Below, piece after piece: positions 39,872 through 49,061 of a stretch of DNA of 64,000 bases. The notes beneath the pieces were generated by a model. It was given only the letters and a program-made list of their open reading frames with translations. It searched no databases and was not told the DNA's origin. This DNA comes from Jiella avicenniae (GTDB lineage: Bacteria > Pseudomonadota > Alphaproteobacteria > Rhizobiales > Rhizobiaceae): NCBI RefSeq assembly GCF_021390325.1, contig NZ_JAJUWU010000006.1, positions 1 to 64,000 on the forward strand, in the 5' to 3' direction. Both the position numbers and the translations under genes were made by a program. Numbering within the stretch: position 1 is the stretch's first letter; each line of letters starts with the position of its first letter.

Positions 39872-40753
39872 TCAGGGCTCGTCCGGCGCGGCGAGTTGCT
39901 TGCGGATCGCCAGAAGCTCCTGCCTCCGTTCGTCCGATGTCGCCGGATAGCTGAGGCCGAGGCCGTCGAGGGTCTCCAGAATGATCTTGGAGATGATCAG
40001 ACGCGCGTTCTTCTTGTCGTCGGCGGGCACGACATACCAGGGCGCGGCGGTCTTGCTGGTGGCACTGAGACATGCCGAATAGGCGTTCATGTAGCTGTCC
40101 CAGAACCGGCGTTCCTCGATGTCGGCGAGGCTGAACTTCCAGTTCTTCTGGGGTTCGTCGATCCGCGCCAGGAATCGCTTGCGCTGTTCCTCCTTGGACA
40201 GATGCAGGAAGAACTTCACGATCCGCGTGCCGTTGGCGCTCAGATGCCGCTCCAGATTGTTGATCGAGCGGTAGCGCTCGGACCAGACCGCGTCGTTGGC
40301 GAGTTCGGCATTCGAGAAGCCCTCGCTCAACAGGATCTCCGGATGGACGCGTACGATCAGCACTTCCTCGTAGTAGGAGCGGTTGAAGATGCCGATCTTC
40401 CCCCGTTCGGGAAGGTTGCGCGTCGTGCGCCAGAGAAAGTCGTGTTCGAGTTCCCGTGCGCTCGGATGCTTGAAGCTGAAGACCTGGCAGCCCTGCGGAT
40501 TGACGCCGGACATGACGTGCTTGATGGCACCGTCCTTTCCGGCTGCGTCCATCGCCTGAAAGATCAGGAGTACCGCATGGCGACCCGACGAGTAGAGCAT
40601 CTGCTGCAGGGCAGACAGCCGCGACACATGCTCGTCGAGGATCGCCTTGTAGTCGTGCTTGGATTTGTAGACCGGATCGACGTCGGTCGGCCATCGATCG
40701 AGATCGACCAGCGTCCCCTCGGCGACGCGAAATTTGTTCGCCTTGATGTTCAT
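39872..40753 (-). CDS. ppk2: Polyphosphate kinase 2 family protein (class III-like)
   Basis: A cytoplasmic polyphosphate-dependent nucleotide kinase, 293 residues. The Walker A loop is AMDAAGKDG at 67-75; the lid and Walker B region reads [11 protein letters not shown]. The segment [19 protein letters not shown] and the end [20 protein letters not shown] match PPK2 class III, which can phosphorylate AMP and ADP from polyphosphate. It converges on the N-ATPase operon, and remnants of PHA-related genes precede it, which suggests an energy-reserve locus. Confidence 0.92.
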   Translation of the reverse strand: MNIKANKFRVAEGTLVDLDRWPTDVDPVYKSKHDYKAILDEHVSRLSALQQMLYSSGRHAVLLIFQAMDAAGKDGAIKHVMSGVNPQGCQVFSFKHPSARELEHDFLWRTTRNLPERGKIGIFNRSYYEEVLIVRVHPEILLSEGFSNAELANDAVWSERYRSINNLERHLSANGTRIVKFFLHLSKEEQRKRFLARIDEPQKNWKFSLADIEERRFWDSYMNAYSACLSATSKTAAPWYVVPADDKKNARLIISKIILETLDGLGLSYPATSDERRQELLAIRKQLAAPDEP

Positions 40754-40835
40754 GTCCCAGTCTTCCTCCTTCGGCTTTCCCGCAGACCGCCCGATGCGGG
40801 CCGGGGCTGCCGGCCTGCGGCCCGCCCGCCGGCGG

Positions 40836-40943
40836 CATTCGGGCGAGAACGTGCTCGCCGCTGTCGACCGGGATCACCCTGCTGGTGATCCCGCGTGCCG
40901 CATCGCCGACCGCGATCTCGTCGAAGATGCGGTTCTCGATCAC
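40836..40943 (-). pseudogene. Remnant of MaoC/phosphate acetyltransferase N-terminus
   Basis: Starting from GTG at 40943 the minus strand reads IENRIFDEIAVGDAARGITSR, very like the opening of bifunctional MaoC-type enoyl-CoA hydratase/phosphate acetyltransferase. Similarity ends after about 20-30 codons, and the frame then runs into ppk2 in the wrong phase. I see it as a deletion remnant. Similarity is from memory, not from a search. Confidence 0.55.
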
Positions 40944-40956
40944 GGGCCGGCTTCAG

Positions 40957-41124
40957 TTAGATCAGCCGGTTGCGGAAGACTACCATTCCCCGCGTCGCTG
41001 CGAGGTCCCTGCCGACCACCAGGGAGCCGGGAGCGGCGGGCTTGCCGCTGATCGCCTCGATCCAGTCGGCCTTCATGTTTGCGGCTCCGTCGATGAAGTT
41101 CGCACCGAAACCCGAAATCGGGCC
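40957..41124 (-). pseudogene. Remnant of PHA synthase (PhaC) internal segment
   Basis: The minus strand codes for a short stretch that resembles the PhaC region just before the catalytic domain: GANFIDGAANMKADW, then LVVGRDLAATRGMVVFRNRLI, comparable to the family pattern VGRNLATTPGKVVFRNELI. It is cut by TAA at 40957-40959 and lacks start and catalytic parts. The fragment abuts the MaoC/Pta remnant, so one deletion may have joined them. Confidence 0.6.
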
Positions 41125-41148
41125 GCCGGAACAGGATGCCGAAAGACG

Positions 41149-42195
41149 CTAAAGCTCGTCCGAGCGGGGCGCGCGCATGAACATCGGCAGGATGGCGATG
41201 AGGAGCAGCAGCCGGAAGATGTGATGGGTCGCGACATAGGCCGGGTCGTAGCCGAGCGACAGCGCCATGGCGCTCATGCCCTCGACGCCGCCGGGCGCGA
41301 AAGAGACCCAGACCTGGCCGAAGGGCAGAGCGAGAAACTCCGCCACGACGAAGCTGGCGAGACCGGAAAAGACCACCGCAATCGTCGTGACGACGAGACC
41401 GGCGAGGAGGAGGTCGCGCAGCTGCGTTCGGGTGACCGAGGCGAAGCGCGCGCCGATGACGGCGCCGGCCAGCGAGAAGCCGATGAAGGTCAGGATCGGC
41501 GAGGGGCGTCCTTCCAGCCAGCCGACGCCGTGGCCAATTCCGCTGATGGCGACCCCGGCGAGCAGGAAGGCGGCGGGAATGCGCAGCCGCTCGAACAGGT
41601 ATCCGCCCAGCGCCGCGATGGCGATCAGGACGAGGCTGGCGGGAATGCCGAGCGTATGCAGGACGATGACTGCGCCGCCGCCACCGGCGCCCCGCTCGAC
41701 GAGCGCCACGAGAGGCGGCAGGGCGATCGTGATGATCAGCAGCCGCAGGCTCTGCAGGACCATGACGAAGGGAATGTCGATCTTCGCCGCCGGCCGGTCG
41801 GCGGCGAGCGACAGGCTGTAGGAGAGCGCGCCCGGGGAGGTGGCGAGAACCGCCGTGCCGCCCGCGACGCCGAAGAAGCGCTTGAGGACGTTGGACGAGA
41901 TCAGCATCACCGCGACCATGGTGAGGGTCAGAGCGACGAGGCTCGCCGGAAAGCGCAGGACGTCGGTCAGGAAATGCGTGGTGACGCCGGCCCCGAGCGT
42001 CACGCCGATCGCGGTGAAGCCGAGATTGCGCAGCGTCGGAGGAACCCTCGGGGAGAGGCCGGTGGCCGCGAGGGCCGTCACGGCGACGGTGGAGCCGACG
42101 AGCGGTCCGGCCGGAACGCCGAGGGCCTGAAACAGCGCGGCGCCGCAAAGTGCGGCGCCGATGGCGAGGAGAACCGGCCGATAGGCGGACATCAT
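41149..42195 (-). CDS. AbrB-type (AmoA-like) membrane protein
   Basis: A polytopic membrane protein of 348 residues with about ten helices in two internal halves. It belongs to the family often misnamed AbrB transcriptional regulator or putative ammonia monooxygenase. Each half carries a GFTAIGVTLGAG-like or GFSLAGAVIGARF-like motif, and a PGGVEGMSAMALSLG segment in the second half matches TSPGALSYSLSLAAD in the first. It is joined by an ATGA overlap to tctA and is probably an accessory of the tricarboxylate transporter. Confidence 0.85.
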   Translation of the reverse strand: MMSAYRPVLLAIGAALCGAALFQALGVPAGPLVGSTVAVTALAATGLSPRVPPTLRNLGFTAIGVTLGAGVTTHFLTDVLRFPASLVALTLTMVAVMLISSNVLKRFFGVAGGTAVLATSPGALSYSLSLAADRPAAKIDIPFVMVLQSLRLLIITIALPPLVALVERGAGGGGAVIVLHTLGIPASLVLIAIAALGGYLFERLRIPAAFLLAGVAISGIGHGVGWLEGRPSPILTFIGFSLAGAVIGARFASVTRTQLRDLLLAGLVVTTIAVVFSGLASFVVAEFLALPFGQVWVSFAPGGVEGMSAMALSLGYDPAYVATHHIFRLLLLIAILPMFMRAPRSDEL

Positions 42196-43727
42196 GCAGG
42201 CGCTTCCGGAGACTGGTCTTCCGCCCGGTTCCGCCGCATCCGTCCGACGACGATCGGCACCGCGACGACGAGCAGCGCCAGGACGTAGAGGATGATGCTG
42301 TTCATCGAGGTCACGAGGATCGTCCAGTCGCCGCCGGAGATCGACAGGGCGCGGCGCAGATTGTCCTCGAACAGGCCGCCGAGCACGAAGCCGAGGATGA
42401 CCGGAGCGAGGCTGAACTGCAGTTTGCGCAGGAACCAGCCGAAGACGCCGAGCGCGGTGATCATGTAGAGATCGTGCGGGTTCGAGACGACCGAATAGAC
42501 GCCGATGAAGGCGAGAACGGCGATCAGCGGCGTCAGGAACTGCTGCGGGATGGTCAGCATCCGGGCGAACAGCCCGACCAGCGGCAGGTTGATGATGAGC
42601 AGCGCCACGTTGCCGATATACATCGAGGCGATGAGGCCCCAGGCGATCTCCGGCCGTTGCTGGAACATCAGCGGGCCGGGCGTGACGTTGAAGAGGAGCA
42701 ACGCGCCGAGGAGGATCGCCGTGGTGCCGGAGCCGGGAATGCCGAGCGTCAGCATCGGCACCATGGCACCGCCGGCCGAGGCGTTGTTGGCCGCTTCCGG
42801 CGCCGCGAGGCCGCGCATGTCGCCCTCGCCGAACTTCGAGGAATCGCGCGCCGCCCGCTTCTCCGTGCCGTAGGCGACCGCCGAGGCGACGGAGGCGCCG
42901 GTGCCCGGCAGGATGCCGATGAAGAAGCCGATCACCGAGCCGCGCAGGATCGTCCATTTGACGAAGGCGAGATCCTTCAGCGTCACGAAGCTCTTGTCGA
43001 TCTTCAGCGTCTTCAGCGTTCCGGCGGCCTGCTGCTCGACGAGGTGGATCAACTCGGCCATGCCGAACAGGCCGATGACGACGACGAGGAAGTCGATGCC
43101 GGCGAGGATGTCGGGAATGCCGAAAGTATAGCGCGCGACGCCGGTATTGGCGTCGATGCCGATCGAGGCGAGCATCAGGCCGATGATCGCCGCGAGCAGC
43201 GTCTTCACCGGATTCGAGCCGACCAGCGAGGCGAGCGAGGCGAAGGCGAAGACCATCAGCGCCACGTAGTCCGACGGCGAGAAGTGGATCGCGTAGGAGG
43301 CGAGCGCCGGGCCGAAGAAGCTCATCAGGATGACGGAGAAGGAGCCGCCGATGAAGGAGGCGACCGCCGACAAGGAGAGCGCCTTGCCCGCCTCGCCGTT
43401 GCGCGCCATCGGGTTGCCGTCCAGCGTCGTCATCACCGCGCCTGCGTCGCCGGGGACGTTGAGGAGGATCGACGAGATGCGACCGCCATATTCGGCGCCG
43501 TAATAGATGCCGGCGAGAAGGATGATGGCCGATTCCGGCTTGAAGCCGAGGCCGTAGGCGATCGGCAAAAGGATGGCGACGCCGTTGATCGGGCCGATGC
43601 CGGGCAGGGCGCCGATCAGCGTGCCGGCGAAGCAGCCGGCCAGCACGAGGAAGAGATTGAAGGGGTCGAGCGCGACTTCGAAGCCGGATGCAAGACCGGA
43701 AAGGACAGCGTCCATGGTTCGGTTCAC
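42192..43727 (-). CDS. tctA: Tripartite tricarboxylate transporter large permease
   Basis: An inner-membrane protein of 511 residues with about twelve helices, the TctA channel. The family signature is in LVLAGCFAGTLIGALPGIGPINGVAILLPI near the N-terminus, followed by ILLAGIYYGAEYGGRISSILLNVPGDAGAV. It overlaps tctB upstream and the AbrB-type gene downstream. Confidence 0.95.
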   Translation of the reverse strand: MNRTMDAVLSGLASGFEVALDPFNLFLVLAGCFAGTLIGALPGIGPINGVAILLPIAYGLGFKPESAIILLAGIYYGAEYGGRISSILLNVPGDAGAVMTTLDGNPMARNGEAGKALSLSAVASFIGGSFSVILMSFFGPALASYAIHFSPSDYVALMVFAFASLASLVGSNPVKTLLAAIIGLMLASIGIDANTGVARYTFGIPDILAGIDFLVVVIGLFGMAELIHLVEQQAAGTLKTLKIDKSFVTLKDLAFVKWTILRGSVIGFFIGILPGTGASVASAVAYGTEKRAARDSSKFGEGDMRGLAAPEAANNASAGGAMVPMLTLGIPGSGTTAILLGALLLFNVTPGPLMFQQRPEIAWGLIASMYIGNVALLIINLPLVGLFARMLTIPQQFLTPLIAVLAFIGVYSVVSNPHDLYMITALGVFGWFLRKLQFSLAPVILGFVLGGLFEDNLRRALSISGGDWTILVTSMNSIILYVLALLVVAVPIVVGRMRRNRAEDQSPEAPA

Positions 43728-44164
43728 CTAAAAATCGTCAGGACGCCGGCCGGCAGGTTGAGGTCGAGCAGCTTGGTGCAGAGGAAGTAGCCGACGATGC
43801 CGATGCCCGCGCTGAAGGCGAGAGCCGGCACCAGTCTGGCTCCGAGCATCAGCGACAGCGCCATGCAGAAGGCGAAGGTCGCGAGGATGAAGCCGAGCGG
43901 CTGGAACAGATAGGCATAGGCGAAGAGCATGACGATCAGCGCCGCCAGCCGCCGCCAGGTCTTGCCCGGCAGGCCGAGGCGCGCGACGTCCGGCTTGGCG
44001 AGAACGAACAGGATGCAGGGAATCGCGACGACCCCGAGGATGCGCGGCCAGCTTTCGGGCCCCAGCGGGTCGTATTGGAACGGGGCGTGGATCACGGTGA
44101 AGGCGATGACCGTGTAGCCGATCGCCACCAGCAGAAGCACGCCGGCAAAGATCCGGTCGGCCAT
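43724..44164 (-). CDS. tctB: Tripartite tricarboxylate transporter small permease
   Basis: A 146-residue membrane protein with four helices, the TctB subunit. The start at 44164 begins MADRIFAGVLLLVAIGY; a longer reading upstream would add unrelated basic residues. PLGPESWPRILG is the family motif after helix 1. It overlaps tctA by four bases. Confidence 0.9.
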   Translation of the reverse strand: MADRIFAGVLLLVAIGYTVIAFTVIHAPFQYDPLGPESWPRILGVVAIPCILFVLAKPDVARLGLPGKTWRRLAALIVMLFAYAYLFQPLGFILATFAFCMALSLMLGARLVPALAFSAGIGIVGYFLCTKLLDLNLPAGVLTIFR

Positions 44165-44253
44165 GAAATGCTCCGAAATCGAGAGCGCGAGTTCGTTGCG
44201 CCGCGTCGTTCGGCGGCCACTCGCCTTTGTGCAATCGGGTATACGCACGGGCC

Positions 44254-44281
44254 GCGGCGGTTCCGTCCGAGAACCCGCCGC
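44254..44281 (-). promoter_or_regulatory. Intercistronic hairpin between tctC and tctB
   Basis: On the minus strand GCGGCGGGTTC and GGAACCGCCGC pair with one bulge around a six-base loop, about 25 bases after the tctC stop. There is no T tract, so it may set higher expression of the binding protein than of the permeases. Confidence 0.5.
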
Positions 44282-44305
44282 AGCCCCCGCGCCAGTCCGG
44301 GAGGA

Positions 44306-45274
44306 CTATTCGATCAGGCCGGCTTCCTTGGCGATGCCGGTCATGCGCTCGACGCGCTGCTTCATGTCGGCGTCCATTTCCTTGCCGGAAAGGTCGAGCG
44401 GCAGAAGACCCTTGTCCTTGACGAGAGCGGCCCATTCGTCCGTCGCGTAGGCGGCCTCGAACGCCTCGACCCACTTGTCGTAGGCCTCGTCCGGCACGTC
44501 CTTGCCCATGTAGTAGCCGCGCACGATCGGCCAGACGGCGTCGTAGCCGGCTTCCTTGGCGGTCGTGATCTCGGCGAAGGGGGCGGGCAGCCGTTCGTCG
44601 CTCATCACGGCGAGGATGCGCATTTCGCCGGTGTCGAGATGCGAGACCATTTCGCCGACGTCGCCGGTATAGACCTGGATCGAACCGCCGAGCAGGCCGG
44701 CGATCGCGTCACCGCCGCCGTCGAAGGCGACGTAGCGCATCTGGCGCGGATCGAGCTCCTCCGACTTCATCAGGATGGCGGCCTTCATCCAGTCCTGCGA
44801 GCCGACCGAGCCGCCGGCGCCCATGACCACGCCGCCGGGGTTCTTCTTCAGGTCGGCCATCAGATCCTCGAGGCTCTGATAGGGGCTGTCGGCACGCACG
44901 ATCACCGCGCCGTAGTCCGTCCCGGCCGTCGCGAGGAAGCGCACGTCGTTGGCGCCCCACTGGCCGTATTTGCCGGTCGCCATGTTGAGCAGCGAGCCCG
45001 ACGAGAAGGCGACGATGGCGTTCGGATCGTCGGTGCGGGTGGTGTTGAACAGATTGATCGCCACGGCGCCGATGCCGCCGGGCATGAAGGTCACCTGCAT
45101 CGGGCCGTCGAACTGCTTTTCCAGGCCCTGCTGGGCGATGCGGCAGGTGAGATCGAAGCCGCCGCCGGGCTTGGCCGGGGCGACGCATTCCGGCCGGTCG
45201 ATCTCCTGGGCGAAAGCCGGGGTGATGACGACGCTGGCAAGCAGCAAGGCGGATGCGGTTCTGACGAATGTCAC
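44306..45274 (-). CDS. tctC: Tripartite tricarboxylate transporter substrate-binding protein
   Basis: A periplasmic protein of 322 residues, starting at GTG with GGGAGGA eight bases upstream. The signal peptide is MTFVRTASALLLASVVITPAFA. The mature start ECVAPAKPGGGFDLTCR and the FMPGGIGAVAINLFN segment are TctC motifs (family pattern PAGGGTD and PGAGG). It heads the operon tctC-tctB-tctA-abrB and is divergent from tctDE. Confidence 0.93.
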   Translation of the reverse strand: MTFVRTASALLLASVVITPAFAQEIDRPECVAPAKPGGGFDLTCRIAQQGLEKQFDGPMQVTFMPGGIGAVAINLFNTTRTDDPNAIVAFSSGSLLNMATGKYGQWGANDVRFLATAGTDYGAVIVRADSPYQSLEDLMADLKKNPGGVVMGAGGSVGSQDWMKAAILMKSEELDPRQMRYVAFDGGGDAIAGLLGGSIQVYTGDVGEMVSHLDTGEMRILAVMSDERLPAPFAEITTAKEAGYDAVWPIVRGYYMGKDVPDEAYDKWVEAFEAAYATDEWAALVKDKGLLPLDLSGKEMDADMKQRVERMTGIAKEAGLIE

Positions 45275-45547
45275 GTTTGGGTCCTCCCATCGGATTTTGA
45301 CCGGTGAGAGAGGCCTGCCGAATGTCCGCCGCTGGTTTCCTCCACCGTGCCGTCCGTACAGCCGTGCGAGCCCTTTCGCGGGCACGGCACGTTCCTCTCT
45401 CCCATGCTGGACTTAGAAGCCGAGCCTGACCGCGGCTTGACCCGAAACTGACAGGAGGCTGACACCGGCTGCCGGCCGAAAGATGCTGCAGCGCGTCACA
45501 TCCGCGCGCTTCTCAAACCGGTCGGGGCGGGCTAAGCCTCGATCACA

Positions 45548-46219
45548 ATGCGGATTTTACTCGTCGAAGACAGCCGCGACCTGTCCGAAGGTCTTCTCGA
45601 ACGGTTTCGCGGCGAGGGCCATGCGATCGACCTCGAAACCGACGGGGCCGAGGCGGAATCGCTGTTGCGCCACGCCAGCTTCGACGTGGTGATCCTCGAC
45701 ATCAACCTGCCGTCGATGAACGGCTACGACGTGTTGCGGGCGATGCGCGCGCGCGGCGACCGGACGCCCGTGCTGGTGCTGACGGCGCGATCCGAAATCG
45801 ACGATCGGATCGTCGGCCTCGACATCGGCGCCGACGACTACATGGTGAAGCCCTTCGACTTCCGCGAAATATCGGCGCGATGCCGGGCCCTGGTGAGACG
45901 GCGCTCGGGCGAAGCCAGCAACGTTTTCGTGCAAGGGACCTTCCAGTTCGATCGCGGGGCCAGGCGCGCGTCGCTCGGCGGCATCGATCTCGAACTGCGC
46001 CATCGCGAGGTGCAGGTGCTGGAGCTGTTCCTCAGCCATCTCGGACGGGTCCTGACCAAGGACGAGGTCGCCGACCGGATCTACAGTTTCGACGAAGCGC
46101 CGAGCCTCAATGCCGTCGAGCAGACGATGACGCGGCTGCGCAAGAAGCTCGACGGGTCACCGATCGCGATCCGCACGATCCGCGGTCTCGGCTACATCGC
46201 CAGCATCCGCGACGCCTGA
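45548..46219 (+). CDS. tctD: TctD-type response regulator
   Basis: A 223-residue OmpR-family regulator. The receiver has D51 as the phosphate acceptor (VVILDINLP), with E7, D8 and a lysine in MVKPFD; the winged-helix domain contains LRHREVQVLELFLSH and VEQTMTRLRKKLD. Being divergent to tctCBA, it most likely activates tricarboxylate uptake. It lies 80 bases before its kinase gene. Confidence 0.92.
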   Translation: MRILLVEDSRDLSEGLLERFRGEGHAIDLETDGAEAESLLRHASFDVVILDINLPSMNGYDVLRAMRARGDRTPVLVLTARSEIDDRIVGLDIGADDYMVKPFDFREISARCRALVRRRSGEASNVFVQGTFQFDRGARRASLGGIDLELRHREVQVLELFLSHLGRVLTKDEVADRIYSFDEAPSLNAVEQTMTRLRKKLDGSPIAIRTIRGLGYIASIRDA

Positions 46220-46299
46220 TCCATGCGTCACCAGAATGCGAAGCTGCCACCCGGAACGACCGAGCGAACGATGAAGAGCCATGTGCCGGGGCCGCCGAG

Positions 46300-47760
46300 A
46301 TGAGCCGGGCGCGGGTCTTGGCGGGGACGTCGGCGGTTGGGAGCGAGCGCCGCCCCTATTCGCTGCGCCGCCGGCTGATGGCCGCATCGATGGCGGCCTT
46401 TGCGGTCCTGATCGCGCTGCTTTCTGCGGGGCTGTGGACCTATGCCCGCAGTTCCGCGAACCAGACCTACGATCTCCTCCTGCGCGGGGCGGCGATCGCG
46501 ATCCTGGAGCGCATCGCGGTGACGCCCGAGGGGATCGACATCGACCTGCCGCCCTCGGCCCTGGAGATCCTGGCGCTCGACCAGGAGGACCGGGTGTTCT
46601 ACCGCGTCGTCGACGCCCGGGGCACGACGCTGACCGGGACGCCGGACCTGCCGACGGAAGGCTTCTTCGAACGGTCCCTGCCGCTGCAGGAGCCGATTTT
46701 CTTCGACAGTCTCTACAGCGGCGAGACGGTGCGCTTCGTCGTCAACGGACGGACGCTGCTGAGTGCCGACAGGCCGCAATGGATCGGTGTCCAGATCGGC
46801 CAGACGCGCATCGCCCGCAACGCCATGGAAGCGGACCTGATCCTCAAGGGCCTCGTGCCGCTCGCGGCCCTGTCGATCGCCGGCGTCGCGATGGCCAGGG
46901 CCGGCATCGGCTTTGCCATGCGTCCGCTCGCCGGGATCGAGCGCGACATCCGCGAACGCCAGCCCAACGATCTCGAGCCGCTGGGCACGGCGCCACCCCG
47001 CGAGGTGGAAAGCCTGATCACCGCCATCAACGGCTTCATGCGCCGCCTCGACGTGTCGCGCGGCCAGGCCGAATCCTTCATCGCCGACGTCGCCCATCAG
47101 ATGCGGACCTCGCTCGCGGCGCTCTACGGCCATCTCGAAGCCGCCGACAGGCCGGGCGAGGCCGGCTCACGCGCCGTCGCGCGGGCCCGCGACCAGGCGC
47201 GGCGGACCGTCCGGCTGACCAACCAGCTTCTCAGCCACGCGATGGTGATCCACCGTGCCGACAAGGAGATGTTCCAGACGACGGATCTCGGCGAACTGGT
47301 CCGGCGGCTGATGGAGGAGATCGTCCGGGACGATGCGGCTGGCGGCATCGACTTCGCGGTCGAAATGCCGCCGCCGCCGATCGCGCCCCGCGTCACGGGC
47401 GATCCCATCGCGATCCGCGAGGCGTTGCGCAACCTCGTCGACAACGCCGTGCGCCACGGACCACCCGACAACCAGATCACCCTGCGCGTGACCGCGACGA
47501 CGCTCGCGGGCCGGCCGGCCTATGCGATCGGGGTCGAGGATTGCGGCCCCGGCATCGCCCCGGCCGACAAGCCGAAGGTCGTCGAGCGGTTCTATTCGAG
47601 CGGGCCGGGCGGCGGCTCCGGCGTCGGTCTTGCCATCGTCGCGGCCGTCGCCGAAAGTCACAAGGGCCGCTTCGACCTGTCGGACCGTCAGCCGAATGGG
47701 TTGAGCGCCACCATCACATTGCCCGAAACGCCGCCGCCCGGCCCGGTCAGCATGCCATGA
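46300..47760 (+). CDS. tctE: TctE-type sensor histidine kinase
   Basis: A membrane kinase of 486 residues: one helix near 28-47, a periplasmic domain to about 180, a second helix near 182-205, then HisKA and ATPase domains. The phospho-histidine is H266 in IADVAHQMRTSLAAL; the usual proline after RT is serine (S271). N, G1 and G2 boxes are present (NLVDNAVRH; EDCGPGIA; GSGVGLAIV). The gene overlaps the next by ATGA. Confidence 0.92.
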   Translation: MSRARVLAGTSAVGSERRPYSLRRRLMAASMAAFAVLIALLSAGLWTYARSSANQTYDLLLRGAAIAILERIAVTPEGIDIDLPPSALEILALDQEDRVFYRVVDARGTTLTGTPDLPTEGFFERSLPLQEPIFFDSLYSGETVRFVVNGRTLLSADRPQWIGVQIGQTRIARNAMEADLILKGLVPLAALSIAGVAMARAGIGFAMRPLAGIERDIRERQPNDLEPLGTAPPREVESLITAINGFMRRLDVSRGQAESFIADVAHQMRTSLAALYGHLEAADRPGEAGSRAVARARDQARRTVRLTNQLLSHAMVIHRADKEMFQTTDLGELVRRLMEEIVRDDAAGGIDFAVEMPPPPIAPRVTGDPIAIREALRNLVDNAVRHGPPDNQITLRVTATTLAGRPAYAIGVEDCGPGIAPADKPKVVERFYSSGPGGGSGVGLAIVAAVAESHKGRFDLSDRQPNGLSATITLPETPPPGPVSMP

Positions 47761-48851
47761 CCGCCCGATCCCGCATCGTCGTCTTCGGCGCCATCGCCGC
47801 TCTCTTCGCCGTCGCGGTCGTCCCGGTGCTCGTCTTCGGTCACCGCCCGGACGCGCCGCAGCGCACCGTCATCGACGTCTGGAGCGCCACCGACAGGTCG
47901 GCCATGGCGGAGATCCTCGCCGGCTTCGAGGCCGCTCATCCCGGCATTGCGATCCGTTACACGGAATACAACACCTCCGAACTCCGGGAGGCCGTGCTGG
48001 CGGCGAGGCAGAAGCCCGACGTCGTCGTCTCCTCGGCGATGGATCTGCAGGTCGAATTGGTCAATCGCGGCCTGGCGAGCCCCGTCGCCGACGTGCCCGA
48101 GACGCCGGAATGGTCGCGCTGGCGCGAGGAACTCTTCGGCTTCACCCAGGAGCCGGTGGCGCTCGTCTACAATCGCGAGGCGTTCTCGAAACGGCCGCTT
48201 CCCAGCACGCGCTCCGAACTCGCCGGCATGATCCGCGACGAGCCGTCCTTCTTCGACGGCCGCGTCGGCACCTACGACGTCGCCCTATCGGGCGTCGGCT
48301 ACATGTTCGCGACCCAGGACGCCCAGCGCGGATTCCAGGCTCCCCGCCTCGTCGAATCCTTCGGCCGGGCGAAGGCGAAGACCTATTGCTGCACCAACGA
48401 CATGGTGGAAGACGTCGCCTCCGGCCGCCTCGTCCTCGCCTACAACGTCATCGGCTCCTACGCGCTCGAACGGGTGCGAAGGGATCCGCGGCTCGGCATC
48501 CTCCTCCTCAGCGACTACGCCCTCGTCTTCACCCGATCCGTCCTGGTGACGAAGGATTCGGACGACAAGGCGGCGGCCGGCGACTTCGTCCGGTTTCTCC
48601 TTTCCGATGCCGGCCAGGCGCTGATCGACGAAAGCTCGTCGCTGTTCCCGCTGGTCGCCAGCTTTCGCGAAGGCCAGTCCTTCTTCGAGACCCGCTTCGA
48701 GGGAAGCACCTCGCTCCTGCCGATCCGCCTGCGGCCGAGCCTTCTGACCTGGCTCGACGAAAGGAAGAAGGCGAAGTTCCTGCACGACTGGAAGGCGTCG
48801 ATCAAAGGGCCTCCGAAAGACGATCGGGAGGCCGCGCCGAAGAAAACCTGA
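47757..48851 (+). CDS. Periplasmic iron-type binding protein coupled to tctDE
   Basis: A 364-residue extracytoplasmic solute-binding protein of the ferric/2-component-linked type. The first hydrophobic segment (IVVFGAIAALFAVAVVPVLVFG) is a signal or anchor; the body reads DVWSATDRSAMAEILAGFEAAHPGI. There are no permease genes beside it; overlap with tctE suggests it feeds ligand status to the sensor rather than a transporter. Confidence 0.85.
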   Translation: MTARSRIVVFGAIAALFAVAVVPVLVFGHRPDAPQRTVIDVWSATDRSAMAEILAGFEAAHPGIAIRYTEYNTSELREAVLAARQKPDVVVSSAMDLQVELVNRGLASPVADVPETPEWSRWREELFGFTQEPVALVYNREAFSKRPLPSTRSELAGMIRDEPSFFDGRVGTYDVALSGVGYMFATQDAQRGFQAPRLVESFGRAKAKTYCCTNDMVEDVASGRLVLAYNVIGSYALERVRRDPRLGILLLSDYALVFTRSVLVTKDSDDKAAAGDFVRFLLSDAGQALIDESSSLFPLVASFREGQSFFETRFEGSTSLLPIRLRPSLLTWLDERKKAKFLHDWKASIKGPPKDDREAAPKKT

Positions 48852-49061
48852 GCCGAGTCCGGCACCTGATCCGCGACGTGGCGCCGGGGCGAAGAGGCCC
48901 CGGCTACAGGTCGTGCCCGATGCGGGGAAAGCCTGATCGACGTCCGCTGGCCGAGCCGCCGCTTCGGGAACGCCCCCCGTGTTGCAGAGGCACCGGAGGC
49001 GTTCGAAGCTCGTTGCAAGACCATCGCCGCCACCGCGGCCGAACGAGGGAGTGACTCCATC
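48852..49061. other. Short intergenic region
   Basis: I see no supported feature here apart from a GAGGGAG ribosome-binding site at 49045-49051 for the next gene. Confidence 0.4.

Larger units (their letters stand above)
40754..41148. other. Degenerate spacer with gene remnants
   Basis: This spacer between ppk2 and the AbrB-type gene holds the two remnants just listed (40836-40943 and 40957-41124). No intact gene is present. Confidence 0.6.
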
